Shown here in pieces: positions 10,743 to 22,901 of a stretch of 64,000 bases of DNA. Position 1 is the first letter of the stretch. Every line of letters starts with the position of its first letter. Source of the DNA: Conchocele bisecta (Eukaryota; Mollusca; Bivalvia; Lucinida; Thyasiridae). The notes below the pieces were generated by a model that was given only the letters and a program-made list of their open reading frames with translations, was not told the origin of the DNA and made no database searches. The position numbers and the translations under genes are program-made. The stretch is taken from contig CM055274.1 in the NCBI GenBank assembly GCA_029237695.1, positions 65,655,484 through 65,719,483 on the forward strand, read 5' to 3'.

Positions 10743-13520
10743 AAAAATCAAAGTAATTTGACCTTGACATTGGGCACAGGGGCCGCACGGTTGGGGGTAG
10801 AATGAAAATATGGATGATGATAAACACCCATGTAAAGTTTCAAGGTAATGGGCGAAGCAGTTGCAGAGATATAGTATAACGAAAAACTTTAACCAAACAA
10901 AGAAATGGACTGAAACACGAAAACTTAACATTGATTGTGGACGCCAAAAAAAACCTGGCTAAAAATGGAAAACAAAATAATAAAAAAAAAGTTTAAAAGG
11001 ATTTTTTTTCCAAAAAAAACGTGGCTAAAAATGGAAAAAAATTCACAATTTTTTTTTTAAAACTTAACAAAAAAATAAAGTTCGCTACTGGAGCCCAGAA
11101 TTTTTATAATAGTCCTATATTTATCTACATATCATCTGCACAGGTCCACATATTGCCACAATATTGTCAACACAGTTTACGGAAATGTAATACCCAGGTA
11201 TAATAATTTACCTGTATAAATTACCTGTAATAATTTAGCTGGACATTTAGTGGTCAAGCTGAAAATTTGCACATGCACAAGTGTTCAACTGGAGAAGGCT
11301 ATTGTTCTCTCTACAGGTAAGGTGTACAGAGCGCACGAGAAAACAGGTCTTCATGCATTAATGTTCAGTTTGTAGCATGGAAAGAAATAGAGTTTGACCT
11401 TGACCCTGGAGCCCAGAATTTTTTTTAATATTCCTATATTCATCTACATATCATGTAAAGGTATGTATATAGTTTGATGACTGTAGCTGATAAGGTGTTG
11501 AAGTAATGACCGTAACACGAAAACTTAACATTGAATGTTGACGCCGACGACTCCGGAAAAGCAAAACCTATGTCTCGCTTTCCGCTTCGCAGGCGAGACA
11601 AAAACCAGTGGGTAAATTTCCCACGCCGAGCAACTTCATTCGTATGAGGTACAAGTGCCTCTATTTCTCATTGAGCCGCCTACTATAGTTCCCTCATTCC
11701 GAGAAATAGTGAAGCAGGGTAGCACTCTTTCTGGCTTACATTTTTAGATCTTGTCAATATTATATGAACTTATAGGCAACATGTTTATACACAATATTAT
11801 GCATAGTAGTTATTTGTATATTTGGAAAATGTCTGCCAAACACCTATAATACATACAAATGTAGAACTAGTGATTGCAATAAATGCATGCCATATTATAC
11901 ATCTTGCATTTCCTCTCTGTTTTATTTGCAGTTAAGACAGACAGTGTAGATACATAATCAATGTAATAATGCTGATTGCATTTGGGCTGCCAGATTACAA
12001 TACATGTATACATCATGTTATATGCAACCAACATAGCCCAAGAACTACCTGTGCATCCAGGTAGTCAGATCATGACATACACTGCTTGCAGTTCAGTCTC
12101 TAAAATAGCTTACTGCCTTTAGTACGCTGTTTCTATCATAATGAGATTTGTGTGAAAGTGCAAGAGAAACTCTGTCTACATTTGTTGGAACATTGTTAAC
12201 GTTCATGTTATCTGTCAGCTGGCAATCGGTTCATTCGCTAGTCGAATACAAAATGCCATGTTTGCATTGTTTGTTTCACCTTCTTGAAAAGCCTTTCCAG
12301 ACACCCTTTCCCAATTTTGAAGGGCTGGCAAGGGATACATATCAGATATAATATAAGGCTAATTAAAATGTATACATACATGTAGGAAATCACATTAGAT
12401 CGGCTGCCAAATTGGATCTTGTGTCATGTGCAACGAGGGCATCATAAAATGATGCAAACGCTCTTCTGTTATTGGATCTAGTCATTCAAGCAGCAAATAA
12501 GTAGTTAATTACTCATTAACACCAGTTAAGGGTGCCTACGTATTCCCGTGGACATGGAATTATAAATTTTGGCAACTAGTTGGGCTGTCTTTTGTAATGT
12601 ATTAGCATGTCAAAAATCGATGCTGCCATTTTTTCTGAACATACGGCACCCCGTATTGCATCAAAAACGGAGAAAATGCGCACATTCGTATTATGTTCCA
12701 CATGAAGCCAAGCTGGAAAACTGAAGAGAAAATGCTGAATCTCTCAGAAAATCAACATGTAACCGATGCCGCTGTAGTGGTATGATGTCAGCAAAACCGT
12801 GATCCCAGAAAAAACGTGTTATTCAAGATGGCCACCATGATGGCCAACAACAATTAACAGAAATATATCTTCTACACTAATTACTATTCAGTTGCATAAA
12901 CAAAACGACTGGGGGGTTGGAGTTCGTAAAATCCATTGTATATCTCAAATTTAAAAATTAGCCGGGTTAGGTAATTCAATATGGCCACCAAGATGGCCGC
13001 TTATAACTGAAAAGCAATGATTTTGAACTAATGATTATCATAATGTATGCTTTATATGCTATTCCCATCAGAGGAACATTATGTAAGAAATCAGTAACAA
13101 GCGACACCATATCCATGAACGTGTAACACAAGATGGCCGCCAAATAGAGCATCGAGTAATAAAATGCTAACTTTTAAACTAATTGTCATCGAATGATGAC
13201 ATCTATCAGTACTCCTTTGTGGACTTTTAGGTGTTAATGAAGCATGTTTTAACCCGCCCTCAATTTATTTTATCAATGATATTATTACCGTTTCACTTTG
13301 ACAATTTGACTTCCCATTGATTTACTGATTACGTAGTATCAACCGTGTTGATTGTTGTTAGTGTCTGGTGTATATGATCAACAGGCACTTATTTGTATGT
13401 ATTTGCTATGGTTCACATCACAGGGAAGGATCATAGTCCTCCTCCTCATCGTCCCACAATATAATGACGTACATTGTTGCACAATTCGTCATCTGCTCCA
13501 CACCGACAGATTTCAGAACA
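10743..13520. other. Degenerate repeats, then gene-free sequence
   Basis: Up to about 11600 the sequence is made of partial copies of the preceding units, ending with CTCGCTTTCCGCTTCGCAGG. From 11600 to 13520 I see no gene. Three AAGATGG(C)C(G/A)CC motifs (12825, 12991, 13131) occur here and recur near 31 kb and 38 kb. Confidence 0.5.
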
Positions 13521-13522
13521 AT

Positions 13523-14285
13523 TCATGTTATGTGACCTTCAGGAGCATTGGGAAGGGTATTTTGTTTTCTACACCCACACTTTATCAGATGGGTTATCAC
13601 TGTCGGGGGGGCCAGGGGTTCCATTGTTGGAATCGGAACCGTTTTCCAGTCATATTCAGTTGGTAAATCTGGGTTTTGAACATCATCCTGATACCACACC
13701 ATTGCCTGGTAATGTGCTCTTGTAATTGCCTGCTTCAGTGCTCCTCGGGTAAGGGGCAATTTTTGACACTCTAACTATTTCTTTGTGAAGAGTTTCCATC
13801 TCAATTCACCAACATAGTAATACTGGCTCAGGGATCGTAGAGCTGGCATGCAAATGTCTCGATAGATTCCAGAGTCTTTGATATCAGACTCCTGGAAGCA
13901 ATCAAATCAAGAAATGCAGATGTTACTTCAGCGGAACACTTATTTACTGTTTTCCAACAACTGATTTTGCCCTTTCCGGCACACCTTCCAGTCTGGTCAG
14001 CTCCACTCAACGCATGACAGCCGACAATCCTCAGGACCCCAAGAGCACGAACAATCTGGGCTAACGGGATAGCTCACCTATTATTCCCAACTCCTGTGAC
14101 AAAGTATGTGTCCTCACAAAGTTGGCTGTACCGACAAATGGCAAGCACTAGGACATCGGTGTCTGGTGATTGAATGTGAAGCATCTAGGCTATGCAAAAT
14201 TATATTTGTATCATCCTCTTCTTGTGTGTTACGCAGGTGCTGTACATTTATACTGTTGCAAAAACATCTTTTCTTTAAGTGACAA
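13523..14285 (-). pseudogene. Fragment of PIN-like/CXC transposon-derived gene
   Basis: Reading leftwards, the fragment encodes a piece with EEDDTNIILHS, then a block with SGADQTGRCAGKGKISCWK and, at about 13523-13759, a block with LKQAITRAHYQAMVW and ending near LIKCGC. These match, in the same order, a repeat-encoded protein family widespread in marine invertebrates. It has a PIN-nuclease-like acidic core followed by a CXC (tesmin-like) cysteine-rich end. Frame changes and an in-frame stop separate the blocks. The related, longer copy is at 17684-21447. At its upstream end it abuts the Polinton fragment at about 14290, so the open frame spanning 14114-14392 is a chance chimera. Confidence 0.65.
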
Positions 14286-14289
14286 CACA

Positions 14290-14590
14290 TGTTGCAGGGA
14301 TTTGTCCCAACTGCGGCCTCTACATCTAAGGTCACAAGTTCTACATGTCTCGCCGTCATATCCAACTTGGGGGTGGATCCCCCAAAGACCATCTTTGATA
14401 GTCAAGCGAACCGTATACTGAAGCCTGATATCACCACTGCATGATATACCGCATTCACTATCGTCTTACCATCGTAGTCAGCCATGGTTACTGCATATGA
14501 AAGGGATCGCAAGCAGTGTTTAAATGGGTCGGAACCGGCTTCGGAACCGCAGCTGGTTGTCGTGAAAGGCCCACCCATGAACATACACAT
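14290..14590 (-). pseudogene. Fragment of a second Polinton
   Basis: The minus strand encodes DGKTIVNAVYHAVVISGFSI and, after a frame break, STPKLDMTARHVELVTLDVE. The same two blocks occur in the 70-residue Polinton protein at 47150-47362 (DGKMLVNALYHAVVISGFSI and TAPKLDFTVRDVGLATLDVA). The similarity continues upstream into the end of the preceding Polinton gene, with the DPF codons and the TTTAAACA stretch. It is therefore a relic of a related but distinct Polinton, not of the element at 40496-58681. It lies just inside the right arm of the large inverted repeat. Confidence 0.85.
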
Positions 14591-14766
14591 GCAGAAATTG
14601 GTTATTTTACAGTGTCAAGGTGTTTATCGGACATTTACATGTGGGTATTTGTACGGTGAATTTTTCCCTTTGTGTGCGCAATGCACAAAATGGGTAAAAT
14701 GGATGGGTAAATACCCTGCCACTAGCATTTTAAGGGAACTTAAAAGCAATAGTAAAAAACATGTTT

Positions 14767-15590
14767 TGACAAAACTTGAAAATCGTCTAAGGAGACGATT
14801 CTCATATGCACAATACTGTCTAAACATGTTTTGTTAAGAATATGTTGCATTTTCGTTTCAGCTCTCGCGATCGATCACGTTTCTCGTTTTCGCGATCTCG
14901 ACCTATGTGCAAGATCGCGAAAACGAACAGGACACGTAAAAATCATCTCCTTTTCTCATGTGCTGCCAAAACATGTTATTATTAAGAAATTGAACAAATG
15001 TGGACAAACATGATACTTGTCTTAGACGATTCTGATGTGTTGCCAATACATGTTTATTGAGAAAATAAAGATTCTGTTACCCTTTTTTCCCCGGAGATTC
15101 TGCACCTTCTCTCCGACCAATAAATTTATAGAAGAATTATTTTTATCAAACACTTCTCTTGTGTCGGTGATTCAAAGGTTCGATCAACACGACTTAACCT
15201 TTAGAAGCCTTTTTGTAACCTTTGATGTCTCACTCTCCGACACACGTCACAGTCGGTAACCGCACATGCATATGATGCAAGACGTGATCGGACAAAACCG
15301 GGCTTATTACATATGCGACTAGCGAAAACCAATACGTGTCTACCATCAGTAATCACTATCAGTAATCAGAAAACGCGAGATTGTAACATGACCCTAACAG
15401 AACACGTAAATCGTCTTAGGAGACGATTCTCATATGCTGCCAAAACATGTTTAGTAGAATTTTTTTTTTTTTTTTTTACAAAACATGACAATCACCTCCT
15501 AAGACATGAGAATTCTAATGGTGTTCTGTTCGTGTCATGTAACAATCTCGCAATTACGCGATCTCGACCTCTACACGAGATCGTGAAAAC
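14767..15590. repeat. Right arm of the large inverted repeat
   Basis: This is the reverse complement of the arm at 6169-7420, without the 271-bp insertion. It contains small CGCGATC palindromes and a T run at 15459-15477. The flank beyond 15590 shares nothing with the flank left of 6169. Confidence 0.8.
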
Positions 15591-15739
15591 GCTAGGCCAA
15601 ATGACAGTTGGACAATCACATCACGTATACCCTACTGTGAGAAACAATAGCTATGATACACACAGAGTTGAAATAAAGCTTTGTAGTATCGTCATCATTC
15701 TATCGTACTAAACATTTCTGGAAATACGTAAAAAGCAAG

Positions 15740-17040
15740 ATTAAAACAGTCTAATGTAACAAATCTGAAACGTGGCGATGGTTCTTTAACCAAGACTGAT
15801 CAGGAGAAAGCAAAAGTGTTCTTTGCAAGTGTTTTCACTCGAGAAGATGTTACAAATATTCCACACATACAATGTACCTGATCGTATATTTGATATACCC
15901 CTTGATAGTATATAACTTTTGAATTAAGCAGTGTTGAAAAAATACTCCTAGGACTTGATGGTGGTAAATCAATGGGCCCTGATGAATTGAATCCATTATT
16001 GTTGAAAATGATGGCTAAAATCTTCGCAACTCCGATATTATTGATATTTCAAAAATCTATTGACTGTGCAGGCCTCGACAAATCCACTCGTCCGCTCGTA
16101 TTTACGAGTAACTTTTCAGTCTGGGCGAGTGCAAATTGAAAGCCGCTCGTCCAGTCGGGCGAGTGGAAATTTGAAGATCACCACTGAGAAAATGCAAATG
16201 CGAAGTTTTGCGAAGCGAAATATTAAATTCCAATAAAATATTCAACTGATTACCGAGCGTGGTAAAGGGAGACTACCTACTACACTCGCATTTCTGCGTT
16301 GTCAAGATACACATATACAATGTAGACTGTGTCCGACTTATTCCCATTCATGGCTGCAACTACTGAATTTAATATGTGCATTCTATAACCAGTCACCGTG
16401 ACTCAGCATCCTGTTTAACTGTCGTCTGCTCTGTGTTTACAAACAAAACAAGATGTCAGACATACGCCGGTTTTTGCAGGGCGGCGGAGATATTGATAGA
16501 TCCAATGAACAACTCGAAAAGGCGAAATTAATCACGGGTATCTGGCGAATTATATCTAAAACTAATTAAAGACATTATATAATTACCATTTCTGAAAATG
16601 TATGTTTTGTTATTTGACCAAAAGTTTGGACGAGTAGAAGTCCAGTCTGGACGAGTAGATTTTTATGTTCTCTCGTCCAGTGGGACGAGTCAGAAAATAA
16701 AACTTTGTCGAGGCCTGCTGTGGTAAAATATGAAGAGTATGTAAGGATGCTCGTGTAACACCTTTATTTAAGAAAGGAAGTAAAACGACTCCTGACAACT
16801 ATCGTCCTGTAAGTCTCACCTCAGTTGTTTGCAAGTGCCTTGAGAAGCTAGTACGTGCTTCCATTTTTGAACATCTAAATAGAAACAATCTTATATCCAA
16901 TGAACAATTTGGTTTTCGTTCAGGCCGTTCATGTGTCCTTCATCTACTCGATGTAATGGAAGATTGGTCCACGTTTATTGAGGAAAATGAATCTTGGGAT
17001 ACAGTGTATTTGGATTTCGCAAAAGCATTTGAGGGGATAT
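15740..17040 (+). pseudogene. Non-LTR retrotransposon reverse transcriptase fragment
   Basis: The plus strand encodes pieces of a LINE reverse transcriptase. Before the insertion at 16069 it gives GDGSLTKTDQEKAKVFFASV and, after a frame shift, a piece with MGPDELNP. After the insertion it gives KTTPDNYRPVSLTSVVCKCL, NEQFGFRSGRSC and DTVYLDFAKAF, the last being the first catalytic aspartate motif. The order and motifs match the fingers and palm of CR1/Jockey-type enzymes. The frame ends near 17040, so the 3' half of the palm, the thumb and the tail are missing. The element is dead. Confidence 0.85.
16069..16717. mobile_element. hAT-like element with 5-bp duplication, inside the LINE
   Basis: The ends are perfect 14-bp inverted repeats, CAGGCCTCGACAAA and TTTGTCGAGGCCTG. 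A CTGTG duplication flanks it at 16064-16068 and 16718-16722. Removing the element brings LINE sequence together. Inside, at about 16453, a short open frame starts MSDIRRFLQGGG, the sort of start seen in zinc-finger MYM/hAT-type transposases; the rest of the coding region is absent. It is a non-autonomous deletion derivative. Terminal CAGG and a 5-bp duplication match the hAT5 group. Arrays of CTCGTCC/GGACGAG words occur near both ends. Confidence 0.88.
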
Positions 17041-17683
17041 GAGACTTTTAAAATAATTTGCGGTTTAGAAGACATCAAAAAGATTGTTTACATTATGTCA
17101 TTCTACGACCTGTGGGCATAAGCTGGCTAAACCACGCTGTACAACATCATTCCGGTTACATCAATTTAGTACAGGCATTTTGTGACAAATAAGGGATGAA
17201 CCTCACACAAATTGCAACAGAAAATCTGACAACTGTTTATTACTCATAAAAGTATCCTCTATAACATAAAAAGTCCTAAGGAATCCAAGTGGTGGAAAGC
17301 ATTTTTTTCAAATTTATGTTTCTTAACCGTACTCTGGTACCACTTTTTGCTACTTTATGATGTGATTTTAGCGACGCACTAACGACACATTTGATACTAA
17401 AACATATGTGCATATGAATATGGTCTGATTTTAGTATTGAGATGGCCAGTGCCTTCAGATAAGATACATAGATGATTTAAATCCATTTATAATGGCCTGA
17501 CATATGTAATGTAATAGAAAAAAAACATGCTAGTGTCTTTTGATATCCAGTTCATCAGTCTCGGCTAGGGAACGCATACGAATTCCGACGCTTGCCGATA
17601 ATTTCTTTGAACCCCTCAAGAGTATGGAGTCAGAAGATGACGTTCTCCCTCAATGGCCTAATAATGTTAACTTGTCTGGTTGA
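17041..17683. other. Intergenic, nothing recognised
   Basis: This is a gap between the LINE fragment and the stop of the PIN-like/CXC gene. No open frame or element end is visible. Confidence 0.4.
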
Positions 17684-20600
17684 TCAAGCACTGTTTTCAT
17701 CATCATCACATTCTGCCTGAAATGAATTTGCACACCCTGATCCTTTGCAATTGCTACATGCAACAGAGCACTCAATGTCGTGTTTCTTGCATGTGCACCT
17801 GAGGCTGCTGCAATCTGTCTTACAGCTGCATCTGATGACCTACAGGAGTTCCTGTGGAGCTGGTGGTAAGTCGGTTTGGACAGGGATAAGTCCCCCATCA
17901 CTCTCTTTCCATCCCCAGTCTGGTGGCAGGAGTTCATCTACGGTTCCCTTCCACTGCTGCACCTGGTAGTACACGCGGAGACTGTGGTACTTTGCTGCTG
18001 CAGCAGTTGTTGGTAGGCTCTATGGCTGTACATGTGAAGTGCTAGTAACCACCTTCTCACAAAGCGCCTGTGTCGGAGTGAGTTGAGTCCCTCCCCCGGC
18101 TTCCCGTTGTACAGGCACACCAATGCATTCTCTCCTGCTGCCGCAACATCTGTTGTGGAAGCTGACAATGTGTCAAACACTGTAGCTTGCTGACGGAAGT
18201 CATCACTGGTTGTGAATTTCTTGAGGGCGGCTCCTTCACCAATGTCATAAAGACGGGATGTTGTGTCACACCCAAGGATTGCATATATGAAGAGGATGTG
18301 ATTGCACACACTGGAACCAAGCTGCTGCTTGATAGCCTTGATATTCCAAACACGTGGGTTCTTCATGCTCTTCTTTGGCTCGGGTTGGGAGAAGAGGTCA
18401 TGTAACTCGAGGTTGGTATGGTAGATGAGAAGCATGAGAAGATCTGTATCATCACCGATAAGCGCAGTGTTTGTTGTGGTGGCACACTCCACTGATTTCT
18501 GCACAATGAGAAGATCAGCATCACCTGTTGCATGATACGTACGACAGTTCTTCTTCTGCAGGTGGCCACTGAGCATGTTGATGAACTGTTGCTTGTTTGC
18601 GTTATTTGCGAGGAACTCGTCTTTCTTCATTGTAACAGGCATGCCCTCATCAAACGTCACAGTTGCTCCAGTCCTCCCACCTGCTCGTTTCCGTCATGTC
18701 CTTGGTGGAATTGCCCTCATAACCATCGAACACCACAATTGCCTGCCCATACATTCTTGTGACATACTCTGTGTACAACCTGCCATTGTCATTGTAAGTG
18801 GATCCACGTGTCCATGGGATGCGATGAACAAGTGCTCCACCATCCAGCACATACTGAACTTGGCCTGTGATCCCTAGAAGGTCAGCTGTGAGGAGGGCCC
18901 AGATGGCATCTGCTAGCACTGGCTTCTGTGGCTGTCGAAGCAGCAGGGAGGTGTCAAACAGTGCTGGTGGATGACTGCACATCTCGGACTTGAACACTGA
19001 TGCCAGATCTCGAGATGCTTTTGCATGAACTGTGAGTCACTGGAAAAGTAGTTGAGGATCCACCTGTACTTCTTCGCCACCAATCTTTACTGAGGATTGT
19101 GTGCTCAAGTTGATTGCCTTGGTCGGCTCGCCTGCATGATTGCTTGTCCGATGGAGGCAGTTTTCATGCCGACGTTTTTGCCCCCAAACAACCCTTTCAG
19201 TAGAACCCTGAGGCTTTCTGGAAGATAGGTGATGGCATCCTCTTCAGACTTCAGTGAGTCACAGTCAGGATATACATAATTGGATGTGTCTACAGATTTA
19301 ATGTCATCTTTGATGAGTCTGGCAGCAGTTTCGATGATCCTCCTCTTCTCTGTTTCGGGATCAGCTTTTCTGTGAGAATAAAAGTCATTAAGGATCGCTT
19401 TGGCTGTGTTTCTGAAGGTAACCACATTTTGCCTTCAGTTTGGACTTCATGTGCCTTGGAGGTTGTTTTCCATCCGGCTAACAAGATCATTGATCGTCAT
19501 TTTCTTCCATGAAGTGGGCAGCTTCCAGAAAGGCATTGACCCTTTCTTCCTCTTGTGGACGACCTAGTTTGGGTTTTTTGACTACTGTTTCGCTGGTCTT
19601 ATGATCTGCTGGCATGTGCTTCTTCGTACGAAAATTGACGCAGCACACTTGGTGATACACTGCATCTGCAGCATGCAGGTCATGCACATGCAGCACACAA
19701 GCTTTTAATATGGCTGCCCAATCATCTCTTTCATTGCAAGATTTCAAGAGCGTGTCCTTGAACTCAACTGTCCTCACTGCAAATACAGTACAATCAGAAC
19801 TCTTCCTCTTGGTCCCAACATGAGCTGACCTCCCACAGAACAAACAGTCTATGTCATAATGGAATCCCTTCTCATCAGCCGAGCGTAGTCGCACATGCCT
19901 GTCGACTACTTGCTCTTGTTCTTTCCCCTTCAGTGCTTTCGCTATTTGTTGTTGGCTGGTATATTTCTTGCGGCAGACTTGATGAACCAGTTCCCCAGGT
20001 GATGTATGAACGCAGGGTTCAAGCTAGGCTAAAAATTTAGGGAGAAGTGACTTCTCCCTCCTGGCAAAATAGGGAAAAGTGAGGCAAAATTAGGGAGAAG
20101 TGATAAAAATCATAATTTCACTGAACATTTCTCTTACGGTTATCGCGTAACTGTAAACTCTATGTTTTCAAAGCATCAAACTGTTCTTGTATATAGACCT
20201 TAAATGACCTTAGCTGTTGATATGTCATTAAACACCAATATTTAATCAATCATATTTAGAGAAAGGGGTTATTTAGTTCATTTGGTATTAGAAATGTGCT
20301 CATTTCCAATTGAGTGTACCATAGAACACTGCCTGCACATTATTCGGTACATACACTTCTGTTGGACATAGAGTATATTTCTATTACTATCATGTAAGAA
20401 GAATAAACACAATAATAATATGAAACAAAACTTTATTTTAAGGTTTTTTTTCTTCATTTTTCTGCAAGTATCGTAATGTAAAACAATGTATTCGACATAA
20501 TCAACATGCTAAAAAAAAAGGTTTTTATTATCTCGGGCATCAATTATCACACTACACGACTTTCAAACAAGGAATTATATTGTTTTCATTGAAGAAACCG

Positions 20601-21447
20601 CCAATTAATTAATACGTCCCTCGATGTTAAGGCCCGATTCAATAAGCGCGATTAATTTAGCATGTAACAGCTCGACACCCTGTGGTATACACCTGTGGTG
20701 TACACAGCACAGGTCACATGTCTCCAGTTATCAAGTGATCCGCAATCCGCATAAATTTAACAAGGTCATCCAATAGAAAAATCGATACCGCAACCTTCAC
20801 ATCACGTGTTACAGCATGGGCCCATACAACGGAGAACCAGCCATGTGCATGTGCAGTTTACACAAGATTGTGTAAACAAACTATGATACTGCCCCCAATA
20901 CAAAGTTTACGAACCCATTTCATTGCATATTTCTGCGAATGTAAAACTATCATCTGTATACAGAACGATCCAAGATATTTATGAGATTATGACGGGATAT
21001 TGAGGGTAAAACCAGACTGGTCACAGAAGAGCGTTTTTCCCGATTTTCTCGTGTCTTGACACATCTCGATAACTGATCACTGACCGACACGGTACACGGC
21101 CAAGAAGTGGGATTATACCAGCTGGAATTAGCGAGATATGAGCAGTGTATGAGATATCCGGATTACCGGACACAAATTTGGTTCTAGCTGGGTTTTTGAG
21201 ATTATATTTTCCGAGATTTCTTTAGGGCGAAGTGGACTTCGCTTTTCTGGACGGACAGGGCGAAGTCCGAGAGATCAAGGCGAGAATATCGCCCACTTCG
21301 CCCCCAAACCTGAACCCTGTCGTCATCATTTCTTGATTGACTTGCTATGTTGATGGCGTCACTCCCTTTTTCAGTAAGGGTGGATGGTGGCTGTTCACCT
21401 CCCTCTGCAGGTTCTTTACAAATGGCACATATTAGAGGGTCACTCAT
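17684..21447 (-). pseudogene. PIN-like/CXC transposon-derived gene, interrupted
   Basis: The gene reads leftwards. Its start (21447-21320) encodes a zinc-ribbon-like N-terminus with ICAICKEPAEGG and LTEKGSDAINIASQ. After an insertion (20013-21319) the frame resumes with SPGELVHQVCRKKYTS, then CLFCGRSAH. The middle has QYVLDGGALVHRIPW and QAIVVFDGYEGNSTK. Next come an acidic core with GDADLLIVQK, ALIGDDTDLLML and ILGCDTTSRL, and a C-terminal CXC-type cysteine cluster at about 17700-17840 with CSCKTDCSSLRCTCKK. The acidic residues resemble PIN/FEN nuclease active sites. At least four frame shifts and one in-frame TAG (about 17846) break it. It is a repeat-encoded family of unknown function. Open frames on the plus strand here are shadows. 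Confidence 0.8.
20013..21319. mobile_element. Insertion splitting the PIN-like/CXC gene
   Basis: The interval is bounded by CAGGGTTCA and TGAACCCTG, a 9-bp inverted repeat. Just inside both ends are GGAGAAGTGACTTCTCC-like and GGGCGAAGT words. The protein similarity of the surrounding gene stops at the left boundary and restarts at the right one. No clear target duplication is present, and I cannot find GT..AG intron boundaries, so a degraded non-autonomous transposon is more likely than an intron. The interior has no coding capacity. Confidence 0.55.
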
Positions 21448-22538
21448 TGTTCAGGATGTGATGGTATAACAATTAAAAAGACAATATTTAAAAGTAACAG
21501 CACTAATATACAATATAATATCAGGTTGATAACTGGATATGATAAAGAGACAGGTGGGTGACAGAAAATTACAGAGGGATAACATGAATGGACACCAGGA
21601 AATAGTACAATGATGGGGTGTTGGATGGGAAAAGGGGCGGGTGTCCGGTGGATGAGGAGGACGTTGGGTAAGGGTGAAATGGGGGTGGTGTTAACGTGTA
21701 GATTCACACGAATGAAAATAAAAAGGGCAAACGGACAGGAAACGTAACACACGATAAAAAAATGTACACAGATTACAGACGTACAGATTAACCAAAGAAT
21801 GCACAATTTATATGTATATCTTAATGTTCATCAACAATAATATAGATTATCTTCCTTGGTTTCCTAGTATTAAGTTTATCGCGGTACTCTCCCTTTATTT
21901 CATATACAAATATTTCCATTTTACATAAAAACATTAAAATGGGCCCTGGTATGAGCAAATTAATGACATACATTATGTATGTACAGTCCAAACATCGTTA
22001 TTATGATGTGTATAGCTTTATTTATTAACACATATAGTAATTATGTGAAGATTTGGGTAGACTTGGGTAAACAGTGCCACCCCTATACACTACCGTCACT
22101 ACGCAATAATGAACCAATCCAAGTAACCGAAGAATTACTGCAAGATTTTGGGCTAAAAAAGGAGAAACCTCCTTCCGTTAGAGCCCAGAAATCATCATAG
22201 AGGTATCATCATATGATAGAGGTATAAACAACAATTTTGGTGAATTCCTTATGTGCACTCACAGTCAAGTGTTTGAACTTGATGTTGATGTACAATGGTG
22301 TCGACTAATTCTGCACACCTAAGGCTTTCCAAACAAATTTATATGGCATTACCATCTCCATATGCAGTCAAACTTTCCTGAATATTCAACGCAGTTCAAA
22401 GTCTTTGAACTGACAAAGGTGTTTGTGCAGGTAAAATGTCATAAAGTACTGACGTCAGTGAGTGACGTAAATTGTGTGATGTATGACATCACATGCCTGT
22501 TTGCAACGTCACATTTATTTCGGTTAATGATGCGCATC
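21448..22538. other. Gene-free upstream region
   Basis: The minus-strand open frame at 21444-21806 is hydrophobic and low-complexity and has no support. A TGACGTCA (CRE-like palindrome) is at 22450-22457, followed by GTGACGTAA at about 22462. Nothing else is recognised. Confidence 0.4.
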
Positions 22539-22815
22539 AGTAGCCGATTTCACCAACATTGCAAAGTAATCATTTATTTTTCCTGAAATGCATTATTTCA
22601 TATAGAACTAATTGCAACTGCATATATTTGATGATTAGAAGTATGCATAATTATTATAATGAATTTATTACATTATCACAGACAAATTGGCTGTGATAAT
22701 GTAATAAATTCAGTGTAATCAAAATTAATTAATTTATCCTAAAATTGAAAAATTCTCCCTCAAATTATACTTTGCTAGAAAAGTATACTTTGCAATGTTG
22801 GTGAAATAGACTACA
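22539..22815. mobile_element. Palindromic MITE, copy 1
   Basis: The ends AGTAGCCGATTTCACCAACA and TGTTGGTGAAATAGACTAC are inverted copies, followed by inverted AAAGTATACTTT words. The centre is a second perfect hairpin, TTTATTACATTATCACAG with its complement CTGTGATAATGTAATAAA. The second copy, in the opposite orientation, is at 24729-25035. The right end is 17 bp from the ATG of the candidate exon at 22833. Confidence 0.85.
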
Positions 22816-22832
22816 GTGGTAGTGTAAACAAA

Positions 22833-22901
22833 ATGGCGAGCAGCATACTGGATCAGCATAGCAAAATTGGTATTAAACTTGAAGCAGAACTATCATGGCA
22901 G
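22833..22901 (+). CDS. Candidate first coding exon of an unidentified gene
   Basis: ATG lies in a good initiation context (AACAAAATGG). It is followed by 23 sense codons (MASSILDQHSKI... ending ELSWQ) and then CAG|GTTAGT, a strong splice donor at phase 0. I do not recognise the peptide. No continuing exon could be identified downstream in the window by eye. The following 760 bp up to the MULE element contain no supported exon. It could also be the first exon of a transposon gene, or chance. Confidence is low. Confidence 0.3.

Noticed and set aside
14114..14392. A 92-codon protein joining Polinton and PIN-like sequence
   Set aside because: It crosses the junction of two unrelated relics; the fusion is chance.
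17745..18877. Plus-strand open frames of 70-100 codons
   Set aside because: They are antisense shadows of the PIN-like/CXC gene, whose minus-strand protein motifs are clear.
20013..21319. Intron of the PIN-like/CXC gene
   Set aside because: The boundaries lack GT..AG, and the ends are inverted repeats starting CAGGGTTCA, so an insertion is more likely.
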